Positions 1 through 11,717 of a DNA stretch of 64,000 nucleotides are shown piece after piece (the stretch's first letter is position 1; the number at the start of each line of letters is the position of its first letter). A program made the position numbers and the translations under genes. The DNA is from Linepithema humile (lineage: Eukaryota; Arthropoda; Insecta; Hymenoptera; Formicidae): NCBI RefSeq assembly GCF_040581485.1, contig NC_090131.1, positions 22,084,532 to 22,148,531 of the forward strand, written 5' to 3'. Under the pieces are notes generated by a model that was not told the DNA's origin, made no database searches, and worked only from the letters and a program-made list of their open reading frames with translations.

Positions 1-1922
1 CCGCGATTTTCGCCTGGACAGCAGCACCAACTTCCTTCTCGTTGCCATAAACGTGAGCACCGTCAATATGTCTGTAGCCAATATCGATAGCATCTTTCAC
101 AGCTTGGATAACTTCTCCTGCTTTAGACTGAAATAAAATTGAGTCAGATTTAGACGATAATTTTTTGAGATTTTTGGACTTTTTTCAATTCTTCAATAAA
201 AATTTCACAGTAATCTAATCACAATTTTTAATTTAATCGATGAGACATTTAATATTTAACGGAATTCTTATCATACTTCAGAAAATTAAAATAAAACATG
301 ATACTCTATAATTGAAAATTTATCTTGTAAAATTCTATTTTCTAAATTTAAAGAATATACTGTAAAATAATAAATCATATGATTGAAGTGCTACCTCAAC
401 AATATTGTATATTATATAACGCGCGCGATTTAAATTGCTTAACTTAGAATATGCTGTATTATCATTAATGGCGTAACATATTTGCACTTCAGTGTTGATA
501 AAACTGTAACGAAGGTGATAACAAAGTAACACAAATTAGGGTTTAATTAAATTTATGAATATATGATATTTATCGTTAGATAAAAATTATACTAATTACT
601 AATATGATATTTATCGTTAGATAAAAATTATACTAATTACATATTAAAAAATTTTACATATAAATATTACACACTAAATTGTACAGAAAAAATTTTATTG
701 ATAGATTGTTTTATTGATTTGCTTTGCAGATTTCATCGAAATAATTCTGTGATATAAATGATTAATTCGCAAAATTCAACAAAAGAAAAAAAAAACATGC
801 AAAGAAACCAAATAACATGTAATGAAAAATAAGTAATAAACATATAAAAAAATATTATGAAATGAATATATATTATGAAATAAAATACAAGAGTCATGCA
901 AGAGATAGCTTATTAAAACGTATCTTTTTTTTCTTCTATTTTATGCTTTTAGTTTTTTCAATCTAAATACAGCACTGTTTAAAACAATTACGTAGCAGTT
1001 ATGCGTTCATAGTGTTGCGCCTGTGATAACCTTCAGTCGATCGAGTGTTTCTTACACAACAGCCATAAAAGATTATAAAATTTTATAATTTATCTATTTA
1101 TAATGTATTTGCAATATTTGAAAGTTAAAGCATTAGATTGCAAAACGCAATATCAATATTCAAACAAAATTGTCATACGCTGCAAGATTAGACACTTAAT
1201 TATTTTCATATCTTTTAATGGCGTAAAACGTTGTTTTTCTGTATGCTATTTGCGAATTAATTGTTTATATCATAGAATTGTTTCGACAAAAAGCAAAGCA
1301 AATCAATAGAACAATCTATCGATGAAACATTAGATTGAATATCAGGGACAATATACAATACATTTAAGTCTTGAATAAACATGTGTGGTAAGGATTTATG
1401 AAATTCGATTTTATATGTTCATGATCAAATATAAGTTTAAATTTTTTTTTATTGTAACAGTAAATTGTAATAGATAAAAAATATAACTAATGTTTCAGTT
1501 TTGATTTCATTAGCCAATTAACAACCGCGTTTTCTATTATATTACCAACATAAAATCGCACACTAATTGCATATTCAACAGTTCTGCAAAACTGTTTGCT
1601 TTTCTTATCATACTCAACGTCGACAAAGAATATCATTTAACTTATCATTTAACTGTGAATGCGATGAAACAAGGACGTCATTCATATAATAAGTTTCTAT
1701 TTTCCACAAGTGAACGAAATAATGTTTGTAGATTAGTTTTTTACGCAAAACTCGACCTGATAACAAAATTATATGCGTCAGAATAAAAAGAAAAGTTTGA
1801 AACATTGCGAAAGGTTAATGAAATGCTGCGAGATATGAGAAACTTGCCTTCCACGTGCCCAGACCAAAAATTGGTACTTCATTGCCATTGTAGAACTTGG
1901 CTTTCGGTGTTTTCAGAACCAT
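1..1922 (-). CDS. Aldo-keto reductase, 5' part only (exons 1-2; gene continues past the left edge)
   Basis: NADPH-dependent carbonyl/aldehyde reductase family, cytosolic (AKR1-like). Exon 1 is 1848-1922 (starts MVLKTPKAKFYNGNEVPIFG, ends GLGTWK). Exon 2 starts at 127 (SKAGEVIQAVKDAID) and runs off the window. It carries HIDGAHVYGNEKE, with the catalytic Asp and Tyr of the AKR tetrad. The intron between them (128-1847) begins with GC: AAG|GCAAGT, otherwise a perfect donor, and ends TTTCAG, so it is a GC-AG intron joined in phase 0. The start at 1922 fits the family N-terminus; an in-frame ATG at 2069 would add 49 residues that do not look like AKR and is more likely 5'UTR. It is the first of three tandem AKR copies on this strand, and the Lys and His of the tetrad would lie in exons not seen. 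Family assignment is firm; substrate is unknown. Confidence 0.88.
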
Positions 1923-2131
1923 TTTTATGTCACACCGCCGTTGATCGACTACGCAGCTTAAGATTCGGCGACAACTGTCACAAAGAATGCAACTCCTGTG
2001 ACAAACTCCGAGCAGTGCTGTACACGCCGGCAGTTTTACTGAGTTCCTCTTATAAACGTCCCCCACCAAAGACCGGATTCAACGGACAAAATCGATCTTG
2101 CTCGAATTGTAATCGCGCGTCTTTGTGTTAG

Positions 2132-4028
2132 TGTTAGCGGAAAAAAGCCGGTCGTATCTCAAATCTATTTTTACAATTTATCAAAACAATATTTATTTTG
2201 AATACAAATATTTACAAGTTCTGCAATCTCAATTCTAACCTTAATTCTAACCTTAATTGTAACCTCTATTCTCGTCATGTTTTAATATCTAAAATTAATG
2301 TAGGCCTGAATATTGCATGTGTAGAAAATTTGCCGTTTTACATTCGTAAAAGAAAACTTTGGAAAAATGTTAATTGTTTTTGGATTTGCAGAGTATGCGT
2401 CACAATCGTTGCATAACAACAAGGTTACTGATTATATGATCATACAATGTAGTAGTGTCCATAATATGTGACTCAAATGACTGAGCAATGCTTGCTAAAT
2501 TTATCAGTGGCAATCCGGCACCATGGAAAGTTACAGAAACCGTTTAGGACATTTAGAGCAATGAATCAAACCCTTGAGGACTCTACAGGAGAACAGAGTT
2601 TTATTCATAATGATATCTCATCTAATGAAGCCAAATAAAGTGGATCAACGATTTTTGTAATGGACACAAGAAGTGAATTATTCTTTTTAATTACTGTAAT
2701 AATTATTCTATTTGCTGTAAAGATTTTATATTTTTCCATATATTTATCAAATTTTATTATCCAAAAACAATATAAGAAATTTGCAGTATTTTGAGTTATT
2801 ATTAAAGAAACTTTTTTAAAAGAAAGTTGATAAATACTTTAATTTTTTATTTAATAATTGAACTGTCAATTCTTAAATAGAATAGTGGAGCGTTAAGGAA
2901 AAGAATATTTAAGGAACACTACAAACTTAAAGCAATATCACATGTGGCAGTAGCATACAAGCAAAATATTAATTTTTAATTACATAAATTGATATCTTAT
3001 ATGCCAATATATTTTTAGACATATAATTATTGATAAAAACTTATTAATCACTGTACGTATCATAACTATTGTTCTTTTTAAGAAATAAATGAATAATAAT
3101 ATACATAATCATGTGTTTGAAGAACATAGAAAAAAGTGGGTAAATCAAGAAAGTGTATTCTTTTATTAAAATAACAAATCTGATAGATTTTGATTTTAAA
3201 ATTATTATTTGAGACTTAATCATTAGAAATATTAGTACATAAAGCACTAATAATTAAATAGCAAGCTTTCTCTGAAGAAAGATTGATCAAAATTTGGCGC
3301 AGGAAATGAAACATCTTACATAACGAAAGCTGTGCAAATTTTGCTAAAATTAGATTAAGTGGTATTTACACAAACAAGCAATATAGTTTGTAATGTGAAT
3401 GACTTCATAAAATTGTTATAATTTTCTAAATTCGATGTACCCAGAACGAAACGTTTTAAAATATCATTTTCACCTTTTAAAATTTTTATCATAATTTATG
3501 CTGAATATTGAGGCATGCATCTTAAAACACTAGATTAAAACGCGTTTTACCTCTGACGTGAGGCGAATAAGCCGAACAAAAATTTAATCGTGCCTTACAA
3601 TGATCTTGGCCAAGGCCTTGAAATTTTCCGCAACGTTCAATAACTCCAATTGGCTAGACCAAGGGTCGAGCAGGCATCAACTAATGTCGTGGGAACATGT
3701 ACTTTTAAAGGGGATCCTAATATGATTATCGATGTTATGACTTGTTTCCTGTTGCCTAAGTTCGATAGATTCGCAATGTTCTCTGATTGCAAATTTCAAA
3801 AAACACTATTAAACCATAAAGCATTTACTATAATTATCATTTTTTACAATTTATTTGTATTTGCGATTTATTGGGAAAAAAGAAAACTGTTAAAGTTTTT
3901 AAAAATGAGTTTTTTAACTGTATTTCAAGTGTATGTAATTAAAATAAGTATCATGCATATCTCATTCTGTAAAGCTTATTTTTACATATTTTGTTCTTAT
4001 ATATAATGTGTAATATAAAATCAGACAT
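2132..4028. other. Intergenic, no gene seen
   Basis: AT-rich sequence between the 5' end of the partial AKR gene and the 3' end of the complete one. Open frames here (for example 2198-2416, 3044-3247, 3650-4006) show no family signature, no good splice context and biased composition. I see no RNA gene or transposon ends. Confidence 0.5.
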
Positions 4029-6022
4029 TTAAAATGGAATGTTGAAGGGATAATACTTCAAATGCTGCGCTCTGTAACATAAAAATCAAAGAAAAATTGT
4101 TAGAGACAAATAAAACCATAAACTCGCGAATAGTTAATAAATTAGACAAACTAAATTTTTGTTATTATTTCTTAATATACAATATTCAAAGAATTAAAGG
4201 ATAAATAGTCTAATAAAGTAATTTAAAAAAGTAATTTTTAAAGTTTAATTTAAAAAGTCTGCGTTTGAAATCAATTCAAGTGTTGAATAAAAGAATAAAA
4301 ATGCTTGGAAGGAGATAAAATAAATGTAAATCCTGTAAATTATGATACTTACGGAGTAAAGCCTGCTACTCTATCTCCAGTGCCGAGTTTTCGGATAGCG
4401 TTCATTTCATCGAGTGTTAAAGAAAAGTCAAATATTTCCATGTTCTGTTTAATTCGATTTTTAGTTACCGACTTTGGTATTGGCGCAACTCCATGTTGAT
4501 ACTGTAAGAGTGAATTGTAACATATATATATGCGTAGAGTTTTAATTATGTAAAAAAGCTTCATAGTTTTTTTTATTACATACCACATATCGAAGCGCTA
4601 CTTGCGCAGGAGTTTTATTGTATTTTTGTGCAATTTGCAGCACCACGGGACTATCTAATCTATTTTTAACACCTGATGCATTTCCAGGTTGTCCCAAAGG
4701 AGAATAACCAGTTACCGTAATATCATGTTTCTTGCAAAAATCTACTAATTTCTCTTGGTTCACATTTATATTAACTTCGATCTATGTCAAAATTCCTTGA
4801 TATTAATAATAAGTCACGTCAAGCTTCTCAAAATATTAACGAACGAAACAAATACAAACGATTTAATCAGTTAAATACTGTAAAAACTGATAGGAAGTGT
4901 GATAATTATGAAACAATTTAGACATTAACGCATACCTGATTGTTAACTGGCGCAATTTTGGCAGATTTAAGTAGGCGGCTTATTTGTTCAGAGTTAAAAT
5001 TGCTGATTCCGATACTGCGAGTTAATCCTTGGTTAACGCACTCTTCCATTCCCCTCCATGTTTCCAAATAATCAGTATCCGATCCCACAATGTCTCCATT
5101 AGCTTTTGTAGGCCACGGATCATCTCCATCCTAGAAAAGACCTTTTAAATAAATATCATGGAAATATAATAATGCAGCTATTTGTGTTTCTTACCTAAAT
5201 TGTTATTCTTGCTCAATTTTATAATTTTTCGTACTTTATGAAAAGCGTGTAACTTTTGACACTTGGTCCAGTCAACAAAAATAAACAAATTACATATTTC
5301 TTGTGATTGCTTTATGCTTACCTTGAAAGCAAATGGCCAATGAACCAAATAAAGATCTACATAATCTAAACCAAGATTAGCCAGTGATTGTTTGCAGGAT
5401 GGAACAACGAGTTCCTCCTTATGGAAATTATTCCACAACTAGAAAGAATCAAAAAACAAATATTCATTTAATTAAATAATTATAATTAAGTATTAATGGT
5501 ACAGCAAATGCCTATTTTTTTTAATTTATTGAACTTTTAAAGGATAAACAAGATTCTAAATATTTAAATTGTATTTAATGCTATATTTTGATCTGACCTT
5601 AGTAGTAATAAATAGATCTTCCCTCGTTACGGTACCATCATTGATTTTTTCACGCACAGCTTCTCCAATTTCTTTCTCATTGCCATAAAAGAAAGCTGTA
5701 TCAATATGCCGATATCCCAAATCTATCGCATCTTTAACAGCTGTTTTCACTTCTCCCCTCTCGGACTATTTTTTGCAATAAAAAAAAAAGAGAAAATATA
5801 ATTGTACATATTAATATCTTAATCGAAGATAAAAGCTAAAAAATTCCGAGTTATATTATACATTTTGATTTCAAATAAAATACGCACAAGTGTTTTGATT
5901 GTAATTTTTATGCGCAATCATCGCTCGTTCGATTGCTAAAAAATACTTACTTTGTAAGTGCCGAGACCCAACATCGGCATTTTATGCCCGTTAGAAAACG
6001 TAACTGTCGGAATTTGAGCCAT
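4029..6022 (-). CDS. Aldo-keto reductase, complete 7-exon gene (313 aa)
   Basis: Exons, reading down the minus strand: 6022-5951, 5765-5598, 5438-5322, 5130-4936, 4781-4584, 4501-4353 and 4071-4029. The first five junctions are phase 0 and the last is phase 2. All introns are GT-AG. The joined frame gives 313 aa, the usual length of the family. The whole catalytic tetrad is present: Asp46 and Tyr51 (HIDTAFFYGNEKE), Lys80 (LFITTK) and His113 (YLVHWP). The cofactor-side motifs GISNFN and IPKSVTKNRIKQN are also there. The tiny last exon encodes QHLKYYPFNIPF and a stop; without it the frame would run through the donor straight into a TAA. The product is probably an NADPH-dependent aldo-keto reductase acting on small carbonyls in the cytosol; the substrate cannot be read from sequence. 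Its neighbours on both sides are AKR copies. Confidence 0.93.
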
Positions 6023-6369
6023 TGTGATTTTTGATAGGTGCTCAGAAATTCAAGAGCCGGAATAAATAACTGTAACAAAACTTCAAGTTGATTAGTGAGT
6101 GATTAGGTAACTTTTAAATGTGACATTCAATATCGTAAATATGTGATTCTCGAATCGAGAATGCAAATTATTGCGATAAAAAAACACATTAAACTCTTAT
6201 TTTATGTAAAACACTCTTAAACCGTTTATTATTAAGAACCGATTTTTCCAACGTCTTGAAAAGCTGCCTCTTTCCAACTTCTTGAAAAAATCGGTATTCC
6301 ACCAATTACCTATTAATAAATATTAGTCCTTACTCAGTGGTTGGAATATCAAGTAAAATTACCTATCAT

Positions 6370-6470
6370 CACTTGGTGATCGCAACGCTCGTGAACATTA
6401 TCTATCTTTCTTTAACTTTCGATGAAAAACAAAGATAAAATGATTCCACAAGCGTTGCGATCGCCAAGTG
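6370..6470. repeat. Short hairpin (inverted repeat, MITE-like)
   Basis: Left arm 6370-6394 (CACTTGGTGATCGCAACG...) and right arm 6445-6470 (...CGTTGCGATCGCCAAGTG) are near-perfect reverse complements around a loop of about 50 bases. The arms are GC-richer than the surroundings. This could be a small palindromic transposon remnant; no target duplication was identified. Confidence 0.55.
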
Positions 6471-6928
6471 GAATGTACTTTAAGAAGTTGAAACAACCGG
6501 ACCAAACAAATTAAACGAATATACCATTTTGTAAAAGCGAGAATATTATTGATTTACCGGAAATGCTTGAAACCGTCCAAAATTAGATAATTTGTCTCAT
6601 TTCCCGTTAAGTATGACACTAAAAATTTTACATACCTATGCGTATTAATATCCACTCTGGATTACAGCTGACTGCAACTAAAGTTCTACGCTGTGCCTAC
6701 GTGTAGCGACTGTTCCTGTTATTCAACGTTATGCTATTTATTCAATGGATATTATATAATCCGCTATAACTCAATCATCGTACAAGTTTTCTTATCAATT
6801 GGCAGTAAAAAGTGACGCTTTATAGAGAAAGCGAGATAATGATTGATAAAAATTATAACCTAGTCATTATTTGCAATCATTTATTGATCATTTATACAAG
6901 GTGTCCTAAAACAACCTAGTAATTTTAG

Positions 6929-7252
6929 CAGGGGCGTATTTAACGTCGGTGCAACCGGTGCGATGCACCGACGGGCTCCGGGATCCGTGGGCCCCTGGTA
7001 CGTGGTGAACATTTATGAATTTTTATGATTTTTTTTTTTTAATAAAGAATTATAAGGGAATAACACATTTTAAATGTGGCACTCAAATATTTTTGTATGA
7101 AAATACTCGCAATACTTGGGAACCGAAAACTGTGGGAGAACAAGAGAGGAACAAAATCTAATGATCAACTAGCGCTCGGAAAGAAGTGATTTGACTGTTT
7201 TATTTTATTTACACCTTGCACCGAAGCTTTAATGGTCTTAAGAACGCGTCTG
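6929..7252. mobile_element. Non-autonomous hAT-like element with 8-bp target duplication
   Basis: The element begins CAGGGGCGTATTTAA and its other end, read on the reverse strand, is CAGACGCGTTCTTAA, an imperfect terminal inverted repeat. It is flanked on both sides by the same 8 bases, AATTTTAG (6921-6928 and 7253-7260). Eight-base duplications and CAGGGGCG ends are typical of hAT transposons. At 324 bp with no transposase frame, it is non-autonomous. The 5' end has a GC-rich stretch unlike the flanks. Confidence 0.72.
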
Positions 7253-7477
7253 AATTTTAGGTGTCCTAACTGTCTACTTTTTAGTGCAGAATTGATTTTT
7301 TCATAATTTTCCAGTTATAAACTATTAAAAGCTATTAAAAGAAGAGAAATTTTCACGAACTTTGGCTATTTTATTTATCACAAAATCTATAGACATTCAA
7401 ATAAATAACAAAATTGTTTTTTAATTAATCTCAGAAAAAATTTTCTTAATAAAATTTTAATGTAAGGCTTAATAATC

Positions 7478-7650
7478 CAGACAGCACATAGATGTTTAAT
7501 AGATGACTAAAAGATGCCCCACTAAAAGTTATCTTGTGGCTTTAACTTATAAGATATCTAAAAAAAAACGTCTAATTTTAAAAAATCTAAAAAAATATCT
7601 AATTTTAGACATCTTTTAGTCGTTTTTTAGTTTTATGTGTCTGGGAAGAT
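7478..7650. mobile_element. Possible MITE
   Basis: Ends are CCAGACAGCACATA on the left and TATGTGTCTGGG on the right, imperfect inverted repeats about 165 bases apart. The interior repeats variants of TCTAAAAGATG and its complement, giving a self-complementary body. No coding frame. Family not assigned. Confidence 0.4.
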
Positions 7651-8029
7651 TGCATTAAGCTTTATAAAGATAAAATAGAAATTAATATATATATATATAT
7701 CGATGTTTTCCTTAAAGAAACTTGGACTCCAAATTGGTCAAAGAATCTTATTAACCACATCTGATGATTAAGATACTTTAGAATAACACTTACTATTTTT
7801 GCATCTTTTTTTACTAATTTTTCATACATCACATATCTAATCTTAGATTAGATAACTCACAGCGAGTAAATGTTGAAACATATGATAATAGTTCTTTAAT
7901 GGTAAATTTTTAAACATGAAATCCATCAATGTCTAAAGAATATCCAATATTTTTTAAATGTTTTTAAAATGTCTTTTAAATACGGTTTTGTTTTTTTGAA
8001 AGAAATTATTGTAATATTCATGTATTTCT

Positions 8030-9337
8030 TTAAAACTCCAAATGGAAAGGATAGCCTTTACTTCCTTGACACCTGAAAATAAGAAATTGATTAATCAGCC
8101 GTTTGTAACTTGCTGTTAGGATTTCATAAGTAATCAATTTACTTTTTAAAATATGCGTCAAATTTGTCGATAATTATAATTTTCTCTGGAGTTAACTTGA
8201 AATAAAAAATGTTAATCCTGTTGATATTCTGTTCAACACGTTCCTTAGAGATAAAGATTGGTATGATATCAATGTTAATATATTTGTAACGTCGAATTCC
8301 TGTTAAAAAACTATGTTCTTGCTATTTATTATTATATTCGATCCAACATCATTGTCTCATATAAAACAATTAATATCTACTAATATATCTTACCAAAAAT
8401 CTTAGAATAACTTGTGGAGTTTTTTGCTGTATTCAGTTCCAATGCTTAAAATTTCTGAAGCATAACTATTGAATCACCAGATTTAGCATAACTAGGCGAT
8501 CCAAACATGCTATAAGCTGTGAACTATTGTACAGAATTTGTACAGAACTCTCTCAATTTCTTCTAATTTAGATTCGGATCGCATTCTATCTGATTCATTA
8601 CTGGTTTTATCTGAGCAATCGATAAGATGCGATTAATCTGCTTGCAATTGAAATTGCTGAGTCAAATGCTTTTTCTTAAGCTTAATATCGTACATTCCTG
8701 TTGATGTAATCCTCTTGTCCAAACAGGGAATTGCTTTTCTTCTCGATTGGTTTTATTCCTTTGGTATTGTCCTAAAATGATTGTAATGTAAACGATGGCG
8801 ATTTTCGTCATTTAACGTAATTCTAACTTGCTCTCTAATTGTGTTTGGAATACAAATTGCTGCATACTATATTTATTTGTTTTATCGCGTTCTTTTCTTA
8901 AACTCCTACTTTTACGCTCGATATGAAGCGACGAATCAGGATCTTTAGTGTTACAAATATATCGATAATGCAAAGATATGATAACGTCGACACTATTTGC
9001 AATCGTGATTGTGCATCTTTTCTTAAGAATTATTGCACATTATTATTATAGATTTGGAGATTGACTTTACCATATAAGACATACATACATTGCCGTTTAT
9101 GAAATGTATTCCACAACTAAATATATCATTAATTTTATTAATATTTCGTAAATAAATCACGATGTAACAACGTAAACGATATACCTTCGTATGAAAAGAT
9201 CTCCTCTTTTTATGATTTTTTTGCAAACTTCTTGCGTAAGGCTGATTTCCTTTTCATTTTGATATACATAAGCACAATCGAAATGTTGATATCCTACATC
9301 ACATATAACTTGCTCAATGACCTTTGGAAGAATCCTA
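8030..9337 (-). pseudogene. Decayed aldo-keto reductase copy
   Basis: Recognisable AKR pieces appear in the right order on the minus strand. Exon-2-like sequence is at about 9187-9337 (GYQHFDCAYVYQNEKE). A degraded exon 3 may lie near 8950-9040. ISNFN and PVMNQIECDP are at about 8570-8660. The FTAYSMFGSP region follows at 8470-8570, with two in-frame stops. KTPQVILRFLV lies near 8385-8430, in a shifted frame. The exon-6-like part (SKERVEQNI, LTPEKI) is at 8150-8310, and a terminal exon encodes SKGYPFHLEF plus stop (ending 8030, with a good TTTTCAG acceptor). The stops and frameshift rule out a normal enzyme. The intron that splits NNQ from IEVN in the neighbouring gene is absent, while other introns remain, so this is not a simple processed copy. 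Confidence 0.85.
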
Positions 9338-9339
9338 AA

Positions 9340-10130
9340 ATAATATTAAAATTTTTTATTTTTGAGAGATTAGAAGATTAAAATGACTACAATCTTTAAA
9401 TTTAACTAAATTTTTGATTAGAAAGATTTATTTTTTTAACCATTATAAGCTTTATTTAAGCGAGTATAATTTTACTAACAATCGCAAACCTTTGTATTAT
9501 TATCAGTAAATTTTCTCTCGCCAATAAACTGACACCAATGATCCATTTTAATAAGTGAGTTAATTTTTTGTGCTTACTATGTATCAAGTTCAAGTACAAG
9601 AATCTTTATAATGACGCCAATGCAACAATTAATCCCAGAGAACCAATTTAGAATTGATATCGCATTACAATCGCTCTAGTTACACGAGTTGTTGTTTATT
9701 AAACGATGTGCAGGTTATGCACAAGTTGTGCAACTTGTTTTAATAAAAAATTTGTTTGAATAAAAAACACATATTTTTTATAATTTTTTCAATGTACTTT
9801 TTACTGTTTTTTCTTAACTTAGATATTATAATGGATGTAATTAACATTCAAATGCATAGACACAAGTAGTATTGTGGAATTTATAAAAAAATATCTTATT
9901 GAAAAATACATTTGCAATAATATAAACATTTCATATAATGATGTGATATACAAATATGTAAGAAATATAACTTATATATCTCTGTCGAATACAATTAATT
10001 TATGTATCAGCATATAGGCAATTTTATATATAAAGCTATCCAAAAGTTATTCACATATGTAACATTGTCTTCAATTTGTCAATTTAGAATTGTTCGAAAT
10101 ACAGCAAGTACAAATCATAGCTTCTTACGT
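9340..10130. other. Intergenic, nothing recognised
   Basis: AT-rich spacer between the AKR pseudogene and the 3' end of the TRMT1-like gene. A possible AKR first exon for the pseudogene could not be found here. Confidence 0.45.
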
Positions 10131-10133
10131 TTA

Positions 10134-11717
10134 TTATTCTATTTCCATTTGTTGTTCTGCCACAGCAGATTTCTTTTTGCTATTTTTATTCTGATTTCTC
10201 ACTTTCTTCGAAACTTCCGTTTTATTTTCGAGATCTACTCTAGTTCTGGAACGAACACCAGGTCCCCAATTTACAGTGGGATTTTGTTGAAAGCGTGACA
10301 AACGTTTTTGCCGGGAAACTGGATTTGCGAGAGGATGCAAAACGAGGGAGATATCTGTCGTAAGCGATGCATTAAGTATCCGTGCAGCTGGGCTATCCTC
10401 AGCTAATTTCTCCCTCTTTACAGGATGCTTTTTTTCCCAAGTACGTACGATATCCCATATTACATCATTCGGCGCATTTGTTTTAATGGACAGTTTACAC
10501 GCATGCGAATATGATACTTTATAGCCTGCATTCAATAACGCTGATCGAAACATCATCATTGGTGGAACGTGGCATCTAACTATGGACATCAAACGATCTA
10601 ATTTATAATACAAAGGAATATCTAGTTCTTCATGTATTACAGTCAAAACACCTTCCATTCTTTTCCATGTACCCAATTCCGTACTCAAATTGCTTAGCAA
10701 TCGCGATACAAATTCATAATCGTGCAAAGGACCCAACCATATTGGGCCTGCCATGTGTTGACGATGCTGACAGTATTTACATAGTTGTTCTATTGCAGGT
10801 GCATTTGGTAATTTGTAATTTTTCGGAGCTTTCTTCGTCACCAATGATTGGAAATGTATACTTTCACATCCATTACATTGATAGAGCATCCCCATTTTAG
10901 TGGCATTTTCTTTACACTTCTCGTGGCTTGTAAAGACCTGAACGAATACTCTAAGATAAAAATCCACGCTTATAGATAACAATGGTACTATGTACCTTCC
11001 ATAGCGTCCTGCATAGGAGGCAATACATTGCAGTAATATTCTTAACGCTATCTCATGACAAGATTTGGATTTTATAGATATTGCTCCATATTTATAGTAA
11101 CAAGTTTCCGATACACCAGCTAATACAGCCATATCAGTAGCTGTAACCAAAAGTATACCACCATTGGATACACACTGCACCGCTCCATCCAAATACTTTG
11201 AAGGACAACCATATGGATCTAAATCAACTGCATCAAAACGATTTCGCCTATGTTGATACATCAACAACGTAGCATCCTCATGATAAGGTGTTACCAAATT
11301 TTCAACTTTATTATGCACGACGTTTCGTCTAATGCTTTCTACTGCTTGTGCGGAAATATCATTGGCTACAATCTGTCGTACACCTTCCACTTCCTTAGCA
11401 TATCGTATGCTGCGTAAGCCAGTTGCAGATAAAGCCTCCAATATAGTGATTCCCTTTAGATTCTCTGTGTTTTCTTCTGTATTGTGTAACGTACTATTTT
11501 TATCAGCTTTCTCCGACTTACTTGTTTTTATTCCATCCGTTGCTTTATTCCATCCGTTTGTGGCAAATAGTGACAGCACTGCTACACTAAGATCTCTATT
11601 GAACTCTTGAACTGGATTATAAAATACTTTCTCTTTAAACAATATCTCTGCTTTTCCTTCTTTTATGACAGGAGTTTCGTCAAGTTTTGGCTTCTTTATG
11701 CATTGCTCATCAGCCAT
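10134..11717 (-). CDS. Trmt1: tRNA (guanine26-N2)-dimethyltransferase, TRM1 family (527 aa, intronless)
   Basis: Makes N2,N2-dimethylguanosine at position 26 of tRNAs using S-adenosylmethionine. The whole protein is one uninterrupted frame. Family signatures in order: NPVQEFNRDLS (residues 34-44, the TRM1 N-terminal block), the SAM-binding Rossmann start EALSATGLRSIRYA (about 94-107), AND at 118-120, DLDPYG (165-170, the catalytic NPPY-like motif of this family), and the AGRYGRYIVP block. CNGC and CKYC pairs around residues 280-325 resemble the zinc-binding insert of TRM1 enzymes. The basic C-terminal tail (NKNSKKKS) could serve nuclear targeting. At 527 aa it is close to yeast Trm1 and shorter than human TRMT1, lacking the human C-terminal zinc-finger extension. 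Lack of introns is unusual next to its neighbours and could reflect an old retro-copy or intron loss. Confidence 0.95.
   Translation of the reverse strand: MADEQCIKKPKLDETPVIKEGKAEILFKEKVFYNPVQEFNRDLSVAVLSLFATNGWNKATDGIKTSKSEKADKNSTLHNTEENTENLKGITILEALSATGLRSIRYAKEVEGVRQIVANDISAQAVESIRRNVVHNKVENLVTPYHEDATLLMYQHRRNRFDAVDLDPYGCPSKYLDGAVQCVSNGGILLVTATDMAVLAGVSETCYYKYGAISIKSKSCHEIALRILLQCIASYAGRYGRYIVPLLSISVDFYLRVFVQVFTSHEKCKENATKMGMLYQCNGCESIHFQSLVTKKAPKNYKLPNAPAIEQLCKYCQHRQHMAGPIWLGPLHDYEFVSRLLSNLSTELGTWKRMEGVLTVIHEELDIPLYYKLDRLMSIVRCHVPPMMMFRSALLNAGYKVSYSHACKLSIKTNAPNDVIWDIVRTWEKKHPVKREKLAEDSPAARILNASLTTDISLVLHPLANPVSRQKRLSRFQQNPTVNWGPGVRSRTRVDLENKTEVSKKVRNQNKNSKKKSAVAEQQMEIE

Noticed and set aside
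1805..2131. 108-residue plus frame overlapping AKR exon 1
   Set aside because: Antisense shadow of the AKR first exon and its leader.
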